Of a DNA stretch of 64,000 nucleotides, positions 44,111 to 52,066 are shown piece by piece (the stretch's first letter is position 1; every line of letters begins with the position of its first letter). The notes under the pieces are model-generated. The model was not told the DNA's origin and ran no database searches. It saw only the letters and a program-made list of their open reading frames with translations. The stretch lies in assembly GCF_000010785.1 (NCBI RefSeq), contig NC_013799.1, positions 1,612,001-1,676,000 on the forward strand, written 5' to 3'. This DNA is from Hydrogenobacter thermophilus TK-6 (lineage in GTDB: Bacteria; Aquificota; Aquificia; Aquificales; Aquificaceae). The translations under genes were made by a program, and so were the position numbers.

Positions 44111-44715
44111 GTCTGACTATAGCACTCCCCAAGGGTCGGCTGTTTGAAGAAAGCATAAGACTTCTAAAGGAAAAGGGTATTCTATCAAAAGACATTCAGG
44201 AGGGTAGAAAGCTACTTGTTGAGTCCGACGGGTTTAGCTTTCTCTTGGTCAAACCGTCAGATGTGCCTGTGTATGTAGAAAACGGCGTTGCAGACCTTGG
44301 CATAGCAGGCTACGATGTGCTGTTGGAGAGAGAACCTAACCTCTACGTACTGCTTGACCTTGGCATAGGTTTGTGCAGGATAGTGGTGGCAGGAAGGGAG
44401 GAGAGCAAAGAAAGGTACTTCAAAGAAACCTATATAAAGGTTGCTACCAAGTATCCCAACATAGCCAAAAAGTTCTTTTCAGAAAGGGGGGTAAAGAGCA
44501 AGATCATTTACCTTAGCGGTTCTGTGGAGCTGGCACCGGCTATAGGGCTTTCCGATTATATACTTGACATTGTCCAAACCGGCAGGACGCTCAGAGAAAA
44601 CAAGCTGGTGGTTATAGAGGAAGTGGCAACTTCAACAGCAAGGCTTGTGTGCAACAAGGCAAGCTACAGAAACAAGAGGGACAGGATAACGGGATTCTTT
44701 AGCAAATTAATGTAG
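44107..44715 (+). CDS. hisG: ATP phosphoribosyltransferase, short form
   Basis: HisG starts histidine synthesis by joining ATP and PRPP. The 202 residues represent the short HisG lacking the C-terminal regulatory domain; such forms need HisZ. LTIALPKGRLFEES, GVADLGIAGYDVLLE and the PRPP loop DYILDIVQTGRTLREN are present. The start is a TTG whose last bases form the cstA stop (TTGA), so translation depends on coupling. No hisZ is in the window. Its 3' end overlaps the convergent orphan gene by 17 bases. Confidence 0.93.
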   Translation: MSLTIALPKGRLFEESIRLLKEKGILSKDIQEGRKLLVESDGFSFLLVKPSDVPVYVENGVADLGIAGYDVLLEREPNLYVLLDLGIGLCRIVVAGREESKERYFKETYIKVATKYPNIAKKFFSERGVKSKIIYLSGSVELAPAIGLSDYILDIVQTGRTLRENKLVVIEEVATSTARLVCNKASYRNKRDRITGFFSKLM

Positions 44716-45346
44716 GTCTGGTAATGGGTGGAAGCACCATCTCCTCATGGTCAATTTTTATAGGCTTTGTGATAAGCTCTTCTATAAATTTCAGCTTGTC
44801 TTCAAGGGTTTCCATATTGGCACTTTGCATCTTGGCAAGTTCCTCAAGCTCTGGTGCCTTGCCCTTTACCTTAGATATTTCTCTTGCTATCACATACAGC
44901 TTGCTGTCTATTTCTGGGTATATATCCTTTATGTAAGTGACCACATCGTAGGAGTAAACTACAACTCTTGGATACTTAGCCATTTCTCTGACCATTTCCT
45001 CAAGATGAAGGTGGTCAAACACAGCGGGATCTTTATCCTTTGGCAAAAGGCCAGCCAGCAATTTGTCTCCATCAAACTGAGCGTGAAATACCACATAACT
45101 ATCCGGCACCACCTCCCAGCCATACTCCATAGCATTGCTCAAAAATGCTCCCATGGCTTCTTCCTTGCTCTGAAAGATATTTGTGAGCTTTTCAAACTCC
45201 TCATCTGGCACCTCCATAACCATCAAGTAGCACCCCTCATACTCAGAAACTTCCACCCTATAAACTATCTCCTCCCAGTTTTTCAAAAACTCTAGCTTTT
45301 CCTGCTTTTCCTCTGGGCTTTGCACAAGTGTCTGTATATTCATCAC
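44699..45346 (-). CDS. hypothetical 215-residue acidic protein co-transcribed with holB
   Basis: I do not recognise a family. The protein is acidic and soluble-looking, with an N-terminal mixed alpha/beta part (YRVEVSEYEGCYLMVMEVPD, FQSKEEAMGAFLSNAMEYGW) and a helical C-terminal third (AKMQSANMETLEDKLKFIEEL). No signal, membrane helix or metal motif is evident. Its start overlaps the holB stop by four bases, so it is made with the clamp-loader subunit. Its 3' end overlaps convergent hisG. Confidence 0.75.
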   Translation of the reverse strand: MMNIQTLVQSPEEKQEKLEFLKNWEEIVYRVEVSEYEGCYLMVMEVPDEEFEKLTNIFQSKEEAMGAFLSNAMEYGWEVVPDSYVVFHAQFDGDKLLAGLLPKDKDPAVFDHLHLEEMVREMAKYPRVVVYSYDVVTYIKDIYPEIDSKLYVIAREISKVKGKAPELEELAKMQSANMETLEDKLKFIEELITKPIKIDHEEMVLPPITRPTLIC

Positions 45347-46278
45347 ACTACCTCCGATAGCAATATTTTCAAGTAAAAAACAAAAAGACTCAACTTCAAA
45401 CCTCTCTTTAAATTATCAGACACCAAGACTGTCCTGTCAATCAACCTTTCGTAAATTTCGTAATTTTCTTTATTTTCAAGCATTTTTTTATGTAGCATAG
45501 CTTCAAGCGTATGAAGAAAAAGCTTTTGGTCCTCATAGCTTAGATTTTCTAACTGAGTTGATAGCTTATAAACATCAAGCACAGAGCCAGAAAGCACTTT
45601 TTTAGCCATGTCAATTATGTGGCTCTTTTGCGAAAGCTCCTTAGCCTTTGTGATGCTACCTTCCGACAGCGAGAGTATAACCCTATCCTCTATACCTGTG
45701 AGCTTTTTTATGTCCTCCTCAGAAAGCTCTTCAAACTCTACTGTATAACTGCGAGACCTTATTGTGGGGAGTATCCTGTCTAGCATATTACACACCAGTA
45801 TAAAATGAGTATCTTCAGGAGGCTCTTCCAGCGTTTTTAAAAGGGCATTCTGAGAGTAGGGATTCATTGCTTCCGCAGGCCAAACCAGCACTACCTTTTT
45901 TGGCGACAAAGCAGGTCTTAGATTAACAAAGTCTATAACACCCCTTATCTGGTCTATCTTTATCTCGTCCTTTTCTGGCTGAAGGTAAATAAAATCAGGA
46001 TGATCCCCCTGAAGGTAGAGGAAAACTTTCCTTCCGGTGGATGTATCCGAGTAGACCCTTAGCTCCTCAACGGGCTTTTTGCTAAACTCATTCATATGAA
46101 AGCACGAAGGACAATCATTGCAAGCAGGAAAAGTCCTTTTCATACACAAAAGAGCCTTTGCAAAATCAAAAGCAACCGTCTTTTTACCTACGCCTTCTTT
46201 ACCAAAAAATAGGAGAGAAGAAGGCACCCTTCCGAGTTTGTACATACTCTCAAGCAGTTTCTTAGCTTTATGGTGCAT
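45343..46278 (-). CDS. holB: DNA polymerase III delta-prime-type clamp-loader subunit
   Basis: This AAA+ protein of 311 residues is started at MHHKAKKLLESMYKLGRVPS; the longer frame would cross the divergent nuclease start. It has a P-loop-like FFGKEGVGKKT (around residues 22-32), a zinc-module cysteine cluster (CNDCPSC), TLEEPPEDTHFILVC and the arginine-finger-like RSRSYTVEF. Delta-prime works with DnaX and delta (holA, also in this window) to load the sliding clamp. It overlaps the orphan gene downstream. Confidence 0.9.
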   Translation of the reverse strand: MHHKAKKLLESMYKLGRVPSSLLFFGKEGVGKKTVAFDFAKALLCMKRTFPACNDCPSCFHMNEFSKKPVEELRVYSDTSTGRKVFLYLQGDHPDFIYLQPEKDEIKIDQIRGVIDFVNLRPALSPKKVVLVWPAEAMNPYSQNALLKTLEEPPEDTHFILVCNMLDRILPTIRSRSYTVEFEELSEEDIKKLTGIEDRVILSLSEGSITKAKELSQKSHIIDMAKKVLSGSVLDVYKLSTQLENLSYEDQKLFLHTLEAMLHKKMLENKENYEIYERLIDRTVLVSDNLKRGLKLSLFVFYLKILLSEVV

Positions 46279-46297
46279 GTGAAATATTATTATATAT
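46279..46297. promoter_or_regulatory. 19-base divergent promoter of holB and the PLD nuclease gene
   Basis: The whole gap is an AT run. On the plus strand TATTAT (46285-46290) ends seven bases before the nuclease ATG. On the minus strand TATAAT (46294-46289) ends ten bases before the holB ATG. Neither gene has a ribosome-binding site, so both transcripts would be leaderless or nearly so. Confidence 0.5.
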
Positions 46298-46828
46298 ATG
46301 CTAAGGCTCTTTTTCTTACTCCTTTTTGTGATCCTTTCGTGCCAAAAGGAGAAGCCTGCGACTTTTGAAAGCATAAGCGTTTACTTTTCTCCCAAGGGTG
46401 GTGCAAGGGAAGCCATCTTGAGGCAGATAAATAGTGCAAAAGAAAGCATAGACATTGCCATGTTTGCCTTCACTTCAAGGGAGATAGGTCAGGCGGTGCT
46501 GGACGCTCACAGGCGTGGGGTAAAGATTAGAATAATTTTGGACCAGAAGCAGGCGGAGGAAAAGTTTTCCAGGTATCCCATCTTCCTCCAAGAGGGTATC
46601 CCAGTTAAACTTCTGCCAGTATCTGGTAAAAAGTTCGTAAAGGGTCTTATGCATAATAAGTTTGCAATAGTGGACAAACAGGTGGTGATTACGGGGTCTT
46701 ATAACTGGACTGCAAGTGCAGAGGAGATAAATTACGAAAACTTGCTCATAATTAAAAGCCATGAATTAGCTAAAAGATATGAAGAGTATTTTGATAGTAT
46801 GTGGAAGAAAGCGGGCGACGGGATTTGA
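46298..46828 (+). CDS. phospholipase D-family (Nuc-like) lipoprotein nuclease
   Basis: This 176-residue protein has one HKD motif, HNKFAIVD (around residues 139-146), followed by GSYNWTASAEEIN, as in the small dimeric PLD endonucleases (Nuc). The N-terminus RLFFLLLFVILSC looks like a lipoprotein signal with Cys16. Such proteins degrade DNA in the periplasm or act on phospholipids. The last codons and the stop lie inside the antisense of the tRNA-Gly gene, so the C-terminal residues AGDGI are dictated by the tRNA. It is divergent from holB. Confidence 0.85.
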   Translation: MLRLFFLLLFVILSCQKEKPATFESISVYFSPKGGAREAILRQINSAKESIDIAMFAFTSREIGQAVLDAHRRGVKIRIILDQKQAEEKFSRYPIFLQEGIPVKLLPVSGKKFVKGLMHNKFAIVDKQVVITGSYNWTASAEEINYENLLIIKSHELAKRYEEYFDSMWKKAGDGI

Positions 46829-46881
46829 ACCCGCGACCTTCTGCTTGGGAAGCAGACGCTCCACCCCTGAGCTACGCCCGC
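46810..46881 (-). tRNA. tRNA-Gly (anticodon CCC)
   Basis: The 72-base cloverleaf folds cleanly: acceptor GCGGGCG/CGCCCGC, D-stem GCTC/GAGC, anticodon stem TCTGC/GCAGA with loop TTCCCAA, and T-arm GCGGG-TTCAAAT-CCCGT. Bases 34-36 are CCC, decoding GGG. No CCA is encoded after the discriminator, so a CCA-adding enzyme is required. The 3' end overlaps the end of the convergent nuclease gene by 19 bases. It is followed upstream by the CPBP-protease gene on the same strand. Confidence 0.95.
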
Positions 46882-46895
46882 TATTAATTTATATT

Positions 46896-47393
46896 TTATA
46901 CCAGTCTGATGACCCAAGCATTATAAAGTAAATTAGAGTAAAGATGCACAAGGCTTACAAAAATCAAGGAATCAGTTTTCTTATAAAGAAAGCCAAAAAG
47001 CAAAGAGGGAAAGAAAGTAAGAAGGGATACAAAGTTTTGGTATATCAAAAAGTGGGGCAATGCAAACATGGCAGAGACTGTTATATTTCCATACCTGCGC
47101 ATAAGGTATGCTCTGAAAAAAACCTCTTCCGCAAGTGCAGAAAGGAAAGCATTAAGCAGCGTTTTTATGTCAAACCCCAGAAGGAGGCAAATGGGAAAGG
47201 TAAGTATAAAAAGATTCCACGGATTTTTCCATCTGAAGATGTTTTCTAAAAAAACAAGTGGTGAAAGAAGCACTACAATAGAGAAGTCAGGAAAGTCCAA
47301 AAGCCTGTGGGATAAAAGAGTTGCTATAAGCACAAAGTAAAGAAGCATCTCAGAGTATCTTTTTGTAAACGATCCTATCACCTTGCCTGTCAT
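46896..47393 (-). CDS. CPBP-family intramembrane metalloprotease (CAAX-protease-like)
   Basis: This membrane protein of about 165 residues has the CPBP motifs AEEVFFRAYL (EExxxR), a second His in FALPHFLIY and VHLYSN near the end. Several hydrophobic helices separate them. Family members are glutamate-dependent membrane proteases or have related roles. I start at an ATG behind GAGGT; this overlaps the gspK-like gene by 44 bases. A downstream ATG at 47348 would avoid the overlap. It is the last protein gene of the secretion operon, so action on a pilin-like or secreted substrate is possible but unproven. Confidence 0.72.
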   Translation of the reverse strand: MTGKVIGSFTKRYSEMLLYFVLIATLLSHRLLDFPDFSIVVLLSPLVFLENIFRWKNPWNLFILTFPICLLLGFDIKTLLNAFLSALAEEVFFRAYLMRRYGNITVSAMFALPHFLIYQNFVSLLTFFPSLLFGFLYKKTDSLIFVSLVHLYSNLLYNAWVIRLV

Positions 47394-48204
47394 ATATAAC
47401 CTCAAAGGTAGAAGTGTATCCCCCGGACCTTAGGTCCATAACTATGTGAAAGTAGTTGCTTTTTACATCCACAAGGTTTTTTATGGCGTAGAGTATGTCA
47501 AAGGTAAAGCCATCCACCAGAAGGAGGTCTTCTACTTTTTTGAAGGGTTCTCTGTTTCTTCTTTCTATTATCTTGCTTGCCAGCGCCTGGTCTATTCTTG
47601 GGTCAAGAGCCATAAGTATGTAAGAGTTGGCAGTGTTTATGTTTATCTTCCCTGAGGAATAAACGGTGGTGAGACTCAAAAGTCCGGGGTAAAATTCATT
47701 TCCTATGGTTTTACCAAGAAGGTCCTCACTTTTAAAGCCTGCCCACCTTATCTCTTCCTTTGAGTCCAGAGGTCCTCTCTTTATGGGATAGTCAGTATCT
47801 ATGTGAGCATTGCTTTTGCCTTCCCACGCAAGAAGGTTATCTTTGTAAGAGGGGTCTATGTTAAGTAGTCTCAAAAGCCTCTCAAAAAACTTTCCATAAG
47901 CTCCGCTGTCCACATAGTTTAGGTTGAGAAATCTCTCCTCGTCGTATATGTTTATGCTCAGCTCTCCCTTCTGAGTTTTGAAACTAAGGGGATACGCCCA
48001 TCTATCTTGCAAACTGTCAACGGAAGGGTCATCTCTTTTGAGACTATCAATAACCACGGGAAGAGCTGACATAAAAATCTGATAAGCTTGCTCTTTGAAG
48101 TAAAATTGCTCTACTGTAAGGTCTGCCTGCCTTACGCTGCTATATGTGTCCAGCACATAATAAACGGAAGAGATAAAAAGCAGAAGAACTAAAAGCACTA
48201 TCAT
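47350..48204 (-). CDS. gspK: GspK-like minor pseudopilin
   Basis: This 284-residue protein has an N-terminal hydrophobic stalk (MIVLLVLLLFISSVYYVLDTY) but no obvious prepilin-peptidase Gly-Phe site in the visible start. The large exported domain includes GspK features: NLNYVDSGAYGKFFERLLRL and helix-hairpin-helix-like motifs (KININTANSYILMALDPRID; FKKVEDLLLVDGFTFDIL). GspK caps the pseudopilus tip in type II secretion. It overlaps the gspM-like gene by four bases. Confidence 0.82.
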   Translation of the reverse strand: MIVLLVLLLFISSVYYVLDTYSSVRQADLTVEQFYFKEQAYQIFMSALPVVIDSLKRDDPSVDSLQDRWAYPLSFKTQKGELSINIYDEERFLNLNYVDSGAYGKFFERLLRLLNIDPSYKDNLLAWEGKSNAHIDTDYPIKRGPLDSKEEIRWAGFKSEDLLGKTIGNEFYPGLLSLTTVYSSGKININTANSYILMALDPRIDQALASKIIERRNREPFKKVEDLLLVDGFTFDILYAIKNLVDVKSNYFHIVMDLRSGGYTSTFEVIYDRQGDRIVYKKIL

Positions 48205-48605
48205 CTTATGAGCATCTCAACATCAAATAAGCCTTGACCTGTGTTGTCAACAGCTTTGAATTTTACTATCTTTATACCACGCTCCTCAAGGGTATAAACC
48301 ATCTGGGGAATTTTTGCTCCCGGCAGTTTTCTGCCTTTGACCTCGTATCCCACATCCGTCTGTCTTAAAGAGAGCAGTTCCCCACCTGCACTGGATAATA
48401 CGCTTCTTAAAAGATCCTCCGAGGGCTCCTCTCTCTTTCTATCCCTGTAGTTCTTCATCAAAAGCATAACCTCTTTGTACCTAAGGTAATCTCTGTAATA
48501 GGCTTCTCTGAGCTGATAGTATCTGTTTAAAAGTATATAGACCATAAGAAAGGTAAGGAGCAATGACAAGCCCATAAGATTTTTCTTGGTGAGCATTTGT
48601 CTCAT
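48201..48605 (-). CDS. gspM: GspM-like secretion/pilus assembly protein
   Basis: This 134-residue bitopic membrane protein has a short basic N-terminus, one helix (LMGLSLLLTFLMVYILLN), a coiled segment and a small periplasmic ferredoxin-like domain (GGELLSLRQTDVGYEV, MVYTLEERGIKIVKF). This matches GspM/PilO topology. Assignment rests mainly on topology and its place between gspL and gspK. It overlaps both by four bases. Confidence 0.72.
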   Translation of the reverse strand: MRQMLTKKNLMGLSLLLTFLMVYILLNRYYQLREAYYRDYLRYKEVMLLMKNYRDRKREEPSEDLLRSVLSSAGGELLSLRQTDVGYEVKGRKLPGAKIPQMVYTLEERGIKIVKFKAVDNTGQGLFDVEMLIR

Positions 48606-49756
48606 TTTATCTCCAGTTCAAACTCTACGCTTCCCGTAGGTGTCTTTTTTACCTTCTGAGGTTTCATAAGGCTTACCACTTCCTCTTTCCCCTCCCCCTT
48701 TATCCTCAAACTACCTTCTGCAAACTCTATGGAGTATATCTTTACGCCTTGCTTTACCCTTTTTGTGAGTTCTGACAGTTTTTTGGTAAGCTCATAAGGT
48801 TCGCCAGTTGATACCTTTGACTTTACCTGATCATACAGAGAGACTATAGGCTCGTTGGGAAAAGTCTTTTTGAACTCTTCCCTTTCTACACTCTCCATCT
48901 TTTGGGAAGACCAGAGAAAGCCCAAAAGCAGGTAAGAGGCAAAAAATAGCGACATGCTTGTAGCTGCTAAAATGGCGCTAACTTTTAACTCTTTGTCAGT
49001 CAGCTCTCTTTTGACAAAGTCAGGATATGGATTTTTTACAATGAACTTAAGACTTGCGCCAAAGGCTGAGGTAAGCTCAGGCTCACAAAAGTGGTGGCTT
49101 TCCGCCCTTGGAAGAAGGTCTTTCAAGCCTTTTGTTTTAGAACCACCTCCGCTAAGGATCAGAGGTTCACTCTCCGCACTTAGCCCCACAGAAGAAAGTA
49201 TATGCTTTATACCCTGCAATACTTCTTCCAGTTCCAAACCTTTTTCTATTTTCCATCTTTCAGCATGCTCTTTGGTTATTCCTCTTTTTTGAGAGACCAC
49301 ATCTGTAAGATAGTCCCCGCCTTTTAAAATTACTCGGTAGCTCTTTAAAAGCCCCTCCTCACACTTCACCAGCGTGGTCTTTCTCCTGCCCATGTCCAGA
49401 AGGTAGCCATCCTGATAGCCAAGCACTTGCAAAACTCTTGCCAGAGCAAAGACCTCCAGCTCTACATTAAAACAGTCTTGCGCTGCAAAGTTCCTGTATA
49501 CTCCTAGGAATACAAGGTCATTGTATAAAGACACATCCCAGTTTACCCTGCCGTATCTTTCCTCCACATCAAGGGTGTAGAAGCTTTTAATCTCGCTTAT
49601 CTTCTTTGAAAAAGCCTGCTCAACTTTCACCAGACACAAGTCAGATGGAATTACGCATATTTTTTTGCCAAGCTTTTTGGTAGCTCTCCAGTCCTTCTTT
49701 AAAAAGGGCTTTTCAACGCTGAAGACTTTTTCTCCATCAACGCCTGTGTATATCAT
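48602..49756 (-). CDS. gspL: GspL-like actin-fold assembly protein
   Basis: This 384-residue protein combines a cytoplasmic actin-like domain (about 1-235; DMGRRKTTLVKCEEG and LILSGGGSKTKGLKDLLP are its phosphate-type loops) with one membrane helix (SAILAATSMSLFFASYLLLG, about 257-276) and a periplasmic part. This is the PilM-PilN fusion layout of GspL. GspL ties the GspE ATPase to the inner-membrane platform. Overlaps of four bases with gspE and gspM indicate one coupled operon. Confidence 0.82.
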   Translation of the reverse strand: MIYTGVDGEKVFSVEKPFLKKDWRATKKLGKKICVIPSDLCLVKVEQAFSKKISEIKSFYTLDVEERYGRVNWDVSLYNDLVFLGVYRNFAAQDCFNVELEVFALARVLQVLGYQDGYLLDMGRRKTTLVKCEEGLLKSYRVILKGGDYLTDVVSQKRGITKEHAERWKIEKGLELEEVLQGIKHILSSVGLSAESEPLILSGGGSKTKGLKDLLPRAESHHFCEPELTSAFGASLKFIVKNPYPDFVKRELTDKELKVSAILAATSMSLFFASYLLLGFLWSSQKMESVEREEFKKTFPNEPIVSLYDQVKSKVSTGEPYELTKKLSELTKRVKQGVKIYSIEFAEGSLRIKGEGKEEVVSLMKPQKVKKTPTGSVEFELEIK

Positions 49757-51165
49757 TCTTCTACCTTAACCGCTCTTATGAGTTCCTCAGGTGTTGTTAT
49801 TCCCATTATAACTTTCTCAAGCCCATCCTCGTACATACTTCTAAAACCCTTTTCTTTGGCTTTCTTCCTTATATCGTTGGCATCCTGAGTTTTTAGGATT
49901 AGCTGTTTTAACTCTTCGTCAAGCTCCAACACCTCGTATATGCCCATCCTTCCCCTGTAGCCTGTACCCATACACATCTCACAGCCCCTTCCTCTGTAAA
50001 AGGTGTAATCTCCATCAAGTCCCAGCTGATGGAGTTCCTCCTTCGTAGGTTTGTAGGGTTCTTTACAGTACTCGCACACCTTTCTTACAAGTCTTTGAGC
50101 CAGCACGCCCTCCAGAGAGGAAGCTATTAAAAATGGCTCAATGCCGAGGTCTGAAAGTCTTGTGATGGCGGAAGGAGCGTCGTTGGTGTGAAGAGTTGAA
50201 AGAACCAAGTGACCTGTCAGAGCTGCGTGGACTGCTATTTGAGCTGTTTCGCCATCTCTTATCTCCCCCACCATTATCACATCTGGGTCCTGTCTGAGGA
50301 TGGCTCTCAGTCCGCTGGCAAAGGTGAGTCCTACCTTTGGATTTACCTGTATTTGACTCACACCTTTTACTTGATACTCGGGCGGGTCTTCTATGGTTAT
50401 TATGTTTTTGTGCGGACTCTTTATGTGTAAAATCATGGCATAAAGTGTAGTACTTTTGCCTGCTCCGGTGGGTCCAGTTGCCAGCACTATACCGTATGGC
50501 TTTTGAGCGAGTCTCTTGACTTTTTCTAGGTCTTCCTCCGAAAGCCCAAGTTCCTGCAGAGTAAGCATAGTGCCAGACTTGTCAAGGAGTCTCAGCACCA
50601 CCCTTTCTCCAAAAGTTGTAGGCACTATGGAAACTCTTATGTCCAAGTCCCTTTTACCTATCCTCACTCTTATCTTTCCATCTTGAGGCACCCTTCTCTC
50701 CGCCACATTGAGGTTTGCCAGAACCTTTATGCGCGAGACAACAGACTCGTGAAGGGAAAGAGGCAGGCTTACATAGTCGTGAAGCACACCATCAAGGCGA
50801 AGTCTCACCAGAGAGCCATCCTCGTAAGGCTCTATGTGTATGTCGGAAGCGGATAAAGTGGTTGCCTTTATAAGCGTGGAGTTTACAAAGCTCACCGCCG
50901 GACTTTTTTCTTCCTCCAGGAGTATGTCCCTTTTGGAGTCCTCCTCTTCTTTTAGCTCCTCCACATAAACTTCTTCCTGAGCCAGCCTGTTTTGAAGCTC
51001 CTTTGAAAACTCCTCCCCATCCACTTCAAGAGCTTCTACACTTTTTCCTGTTAAGAACCTTATCTCCTCTATTACTAAAGGGTCGTATCCTCTGGGAACT
51101 AAGAGCTTTATGTAATCTTCACCTTCCTCCACAGGCACAAGCCTGTAGGTTTTTAGTATGTCCAT
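49753..51165 (-). CDS. gspE: GspE/PilB-type secretion ATPase
   Basis: This hexameric ATPase of 470 residues powers pseudopilus or pilus assembly. Walker A is GPTGAGKS (231-238). The Asp box, Walker B (DVIMVGEIRD, 295-304) and His box (TGHLVLSTLHTNDAPSAITR) are all intact. A four-cysteine zinc motif (CEYC, then CEMC) is near residues 366-395. The N-terminal domain is short compared with PilB. It starts four bases after the heme-sensor gene. The secretin, platform protein and major pseudopilin are not in the window. Confidence 0.93.
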   Translation of the reverse strand: MDILKTYRLVPVEEGEDYIKLLVPRGYDPLVIEEIRFLTGKSVEALEVDGEEFSKELQNRLAQEEVYVEELKEEEDSKRDILLEEEKSPAVSFVNSTLIKATTLSASDIHIEPYEDGSLVRLRLDGVLHDYVSLPLSLHESVVSRIKVLANLNVAERRVPQDGKIRVRIGKRDLDIRVSIVPTTFGERVVLRLLDKSGTMLTLQELGLSEEDLEKVKRLAQKPYGIVLATGPTGAGKSTTLYAMILHIKSPHKNIITIEDPPEYQVKGVSQIQVNPKVGLTFASGLRAILRQDPDVIMVGEIRDGETAQIAVHAALTGHLVLSTLHTNDAPSAITRLSDLGIEPFLIASSLEGVLAQRLVRKVCEYCKEPYKPTKEELHQLGLDGDYTFYRGRGCEMCMGTGYRGRMGIYEVLELDEELKQLILKTQDANDIRKKAKEKGFRSMYEDGLEKVIMGITTPEELIRAVKVEE

Positions 51166-51169
51166 GGGA

Positions 51170-52066
51170 TTATTTTAACAGGTCCATAACCTTCTTTATG
51201 CTGACTCTCATTCTTTCAAAAGCCTCCGCCAGCTTCCCAATCTCGTCGTCGGATGTGATGTCTACAGGCTCATCCACATTGCCTTTGGCTATCTCTTCTG
51301 CCTTTCTTTCAAGCCTCTCTATGGGTTTGAACACCAGCCTGTCAAGGGAGATAAGGATAAAAAGCGTCAGCAGTAAAAATATGCCAAAAATGGAAAGTCC
51401 TCTGTAAAGACCTGTCAGCTGGGCTTTTAGCACCGTGGATTCAAAGGGGACAAAGACCATGACTGCTCCCTGAACCTTACCTACCTCCCAGTTTAGGTCT
51501 CTCTGGGGTTTGTAAAGAGCCTGTATAACCTTGGGCATGTTCTGAACCTGACCGTGGCATCTCAGACAGCTACCGTCAGGCACCACTGCGGAGGCATAAA
51601 CAAAGTACCTCTCCCCTCTGTAGTTTACTATGTCTGAGTATTCCCTGTGTGTTGAATTTCTCATGAAATTTATCACCCCCGCTTCCAGCTCGTTGGGTTC
51701 GTCCTTTGGGTTTAGGGGATTGAAAGCCACCTGCCTGAGGCTAAAGTTGGGAAGCTCCTCGCTAACTTTTTTGAAGATGGACGCAGTAAAAAAGCTGGAA
51801 GACTGCCCCTCAAGTATAAAGTCCTCCTTAGAGCAACCGCTTGCCAAAAGCTCATCAATCTTTGGTCTTAAAGTGCTTCTCACGTACTCCCTTGAAGCTT
51901 TGGTAAAGGTCATGGCGGTTTTTATCTTCTCCTTTGTGGTCTCTTTGGCAGTTTCTATGGTGTTTTGATAGGAGTAAAAGCCTACTACTAAACCTAACAC
52001 TGTCCCCAGAAGTATCACAGGTAGTCCCACCTTCCACCTTATGCTTTTGGGCAAAGGTAACCTCAT
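51170..52066 (-). CDS. membrane sensor with CxxCH heme motif (DUF3365-like) and HAMP domain
   Basis: This 298-residue protein has two membrane helices (about 13-32 and 224-242) that bracket a periplasmic domain resembling DUF3365/Tll0287-type sensors. The domain holds a c-type heme site, Cys167-Leu-Arg-Cys170-His171. A HAMP linker (about 243-296; FKPIERLERKAEEIAKGNVD, DEIGKLAEAFERMR) ends the protein. There is no kinase, cyclase or chemoreceptor output. The signal must pass to a separate partner, most simply the co-operonic proteins. It overlaps the 385-residue gene by four bases. Confidence 0.8.
   Translation of the reverse strand: MRLPLPKSIRWKVGLPVILLGTVLGLVVGFYSYQNTIETAKETTKEKIKTAMTFTKASREYVRSTLRPKIDELLASGCSKEDFILEGQSSSFFTASIFKKVSEELPNFSLRQVAFNPLNPKDEPNELEAGVINFMRNSTHREYSDIVNYRGERYFVYASAVVPDGSCLRCHGQVQNMPKVIQALYKPQRDLNWEVGKVQGAVMVFVPFESTVLKAQLTGLYRGLSIFGIFLLLTLFILISLDRLVFKPIERLERKAEEIAKGNVDEPVDITSDDEIGKLAEAFERMRVSIKKVMDLLK

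Noticed and set aside
44747-45295. 182-residue plus-strand frame opposite the orphan next to holB
   Set aside because: The minus-strand frame is coupled to holB by an ATGA overlap and has normal composition; the plus frame is His/Leu/Phe-rich without a start signal.
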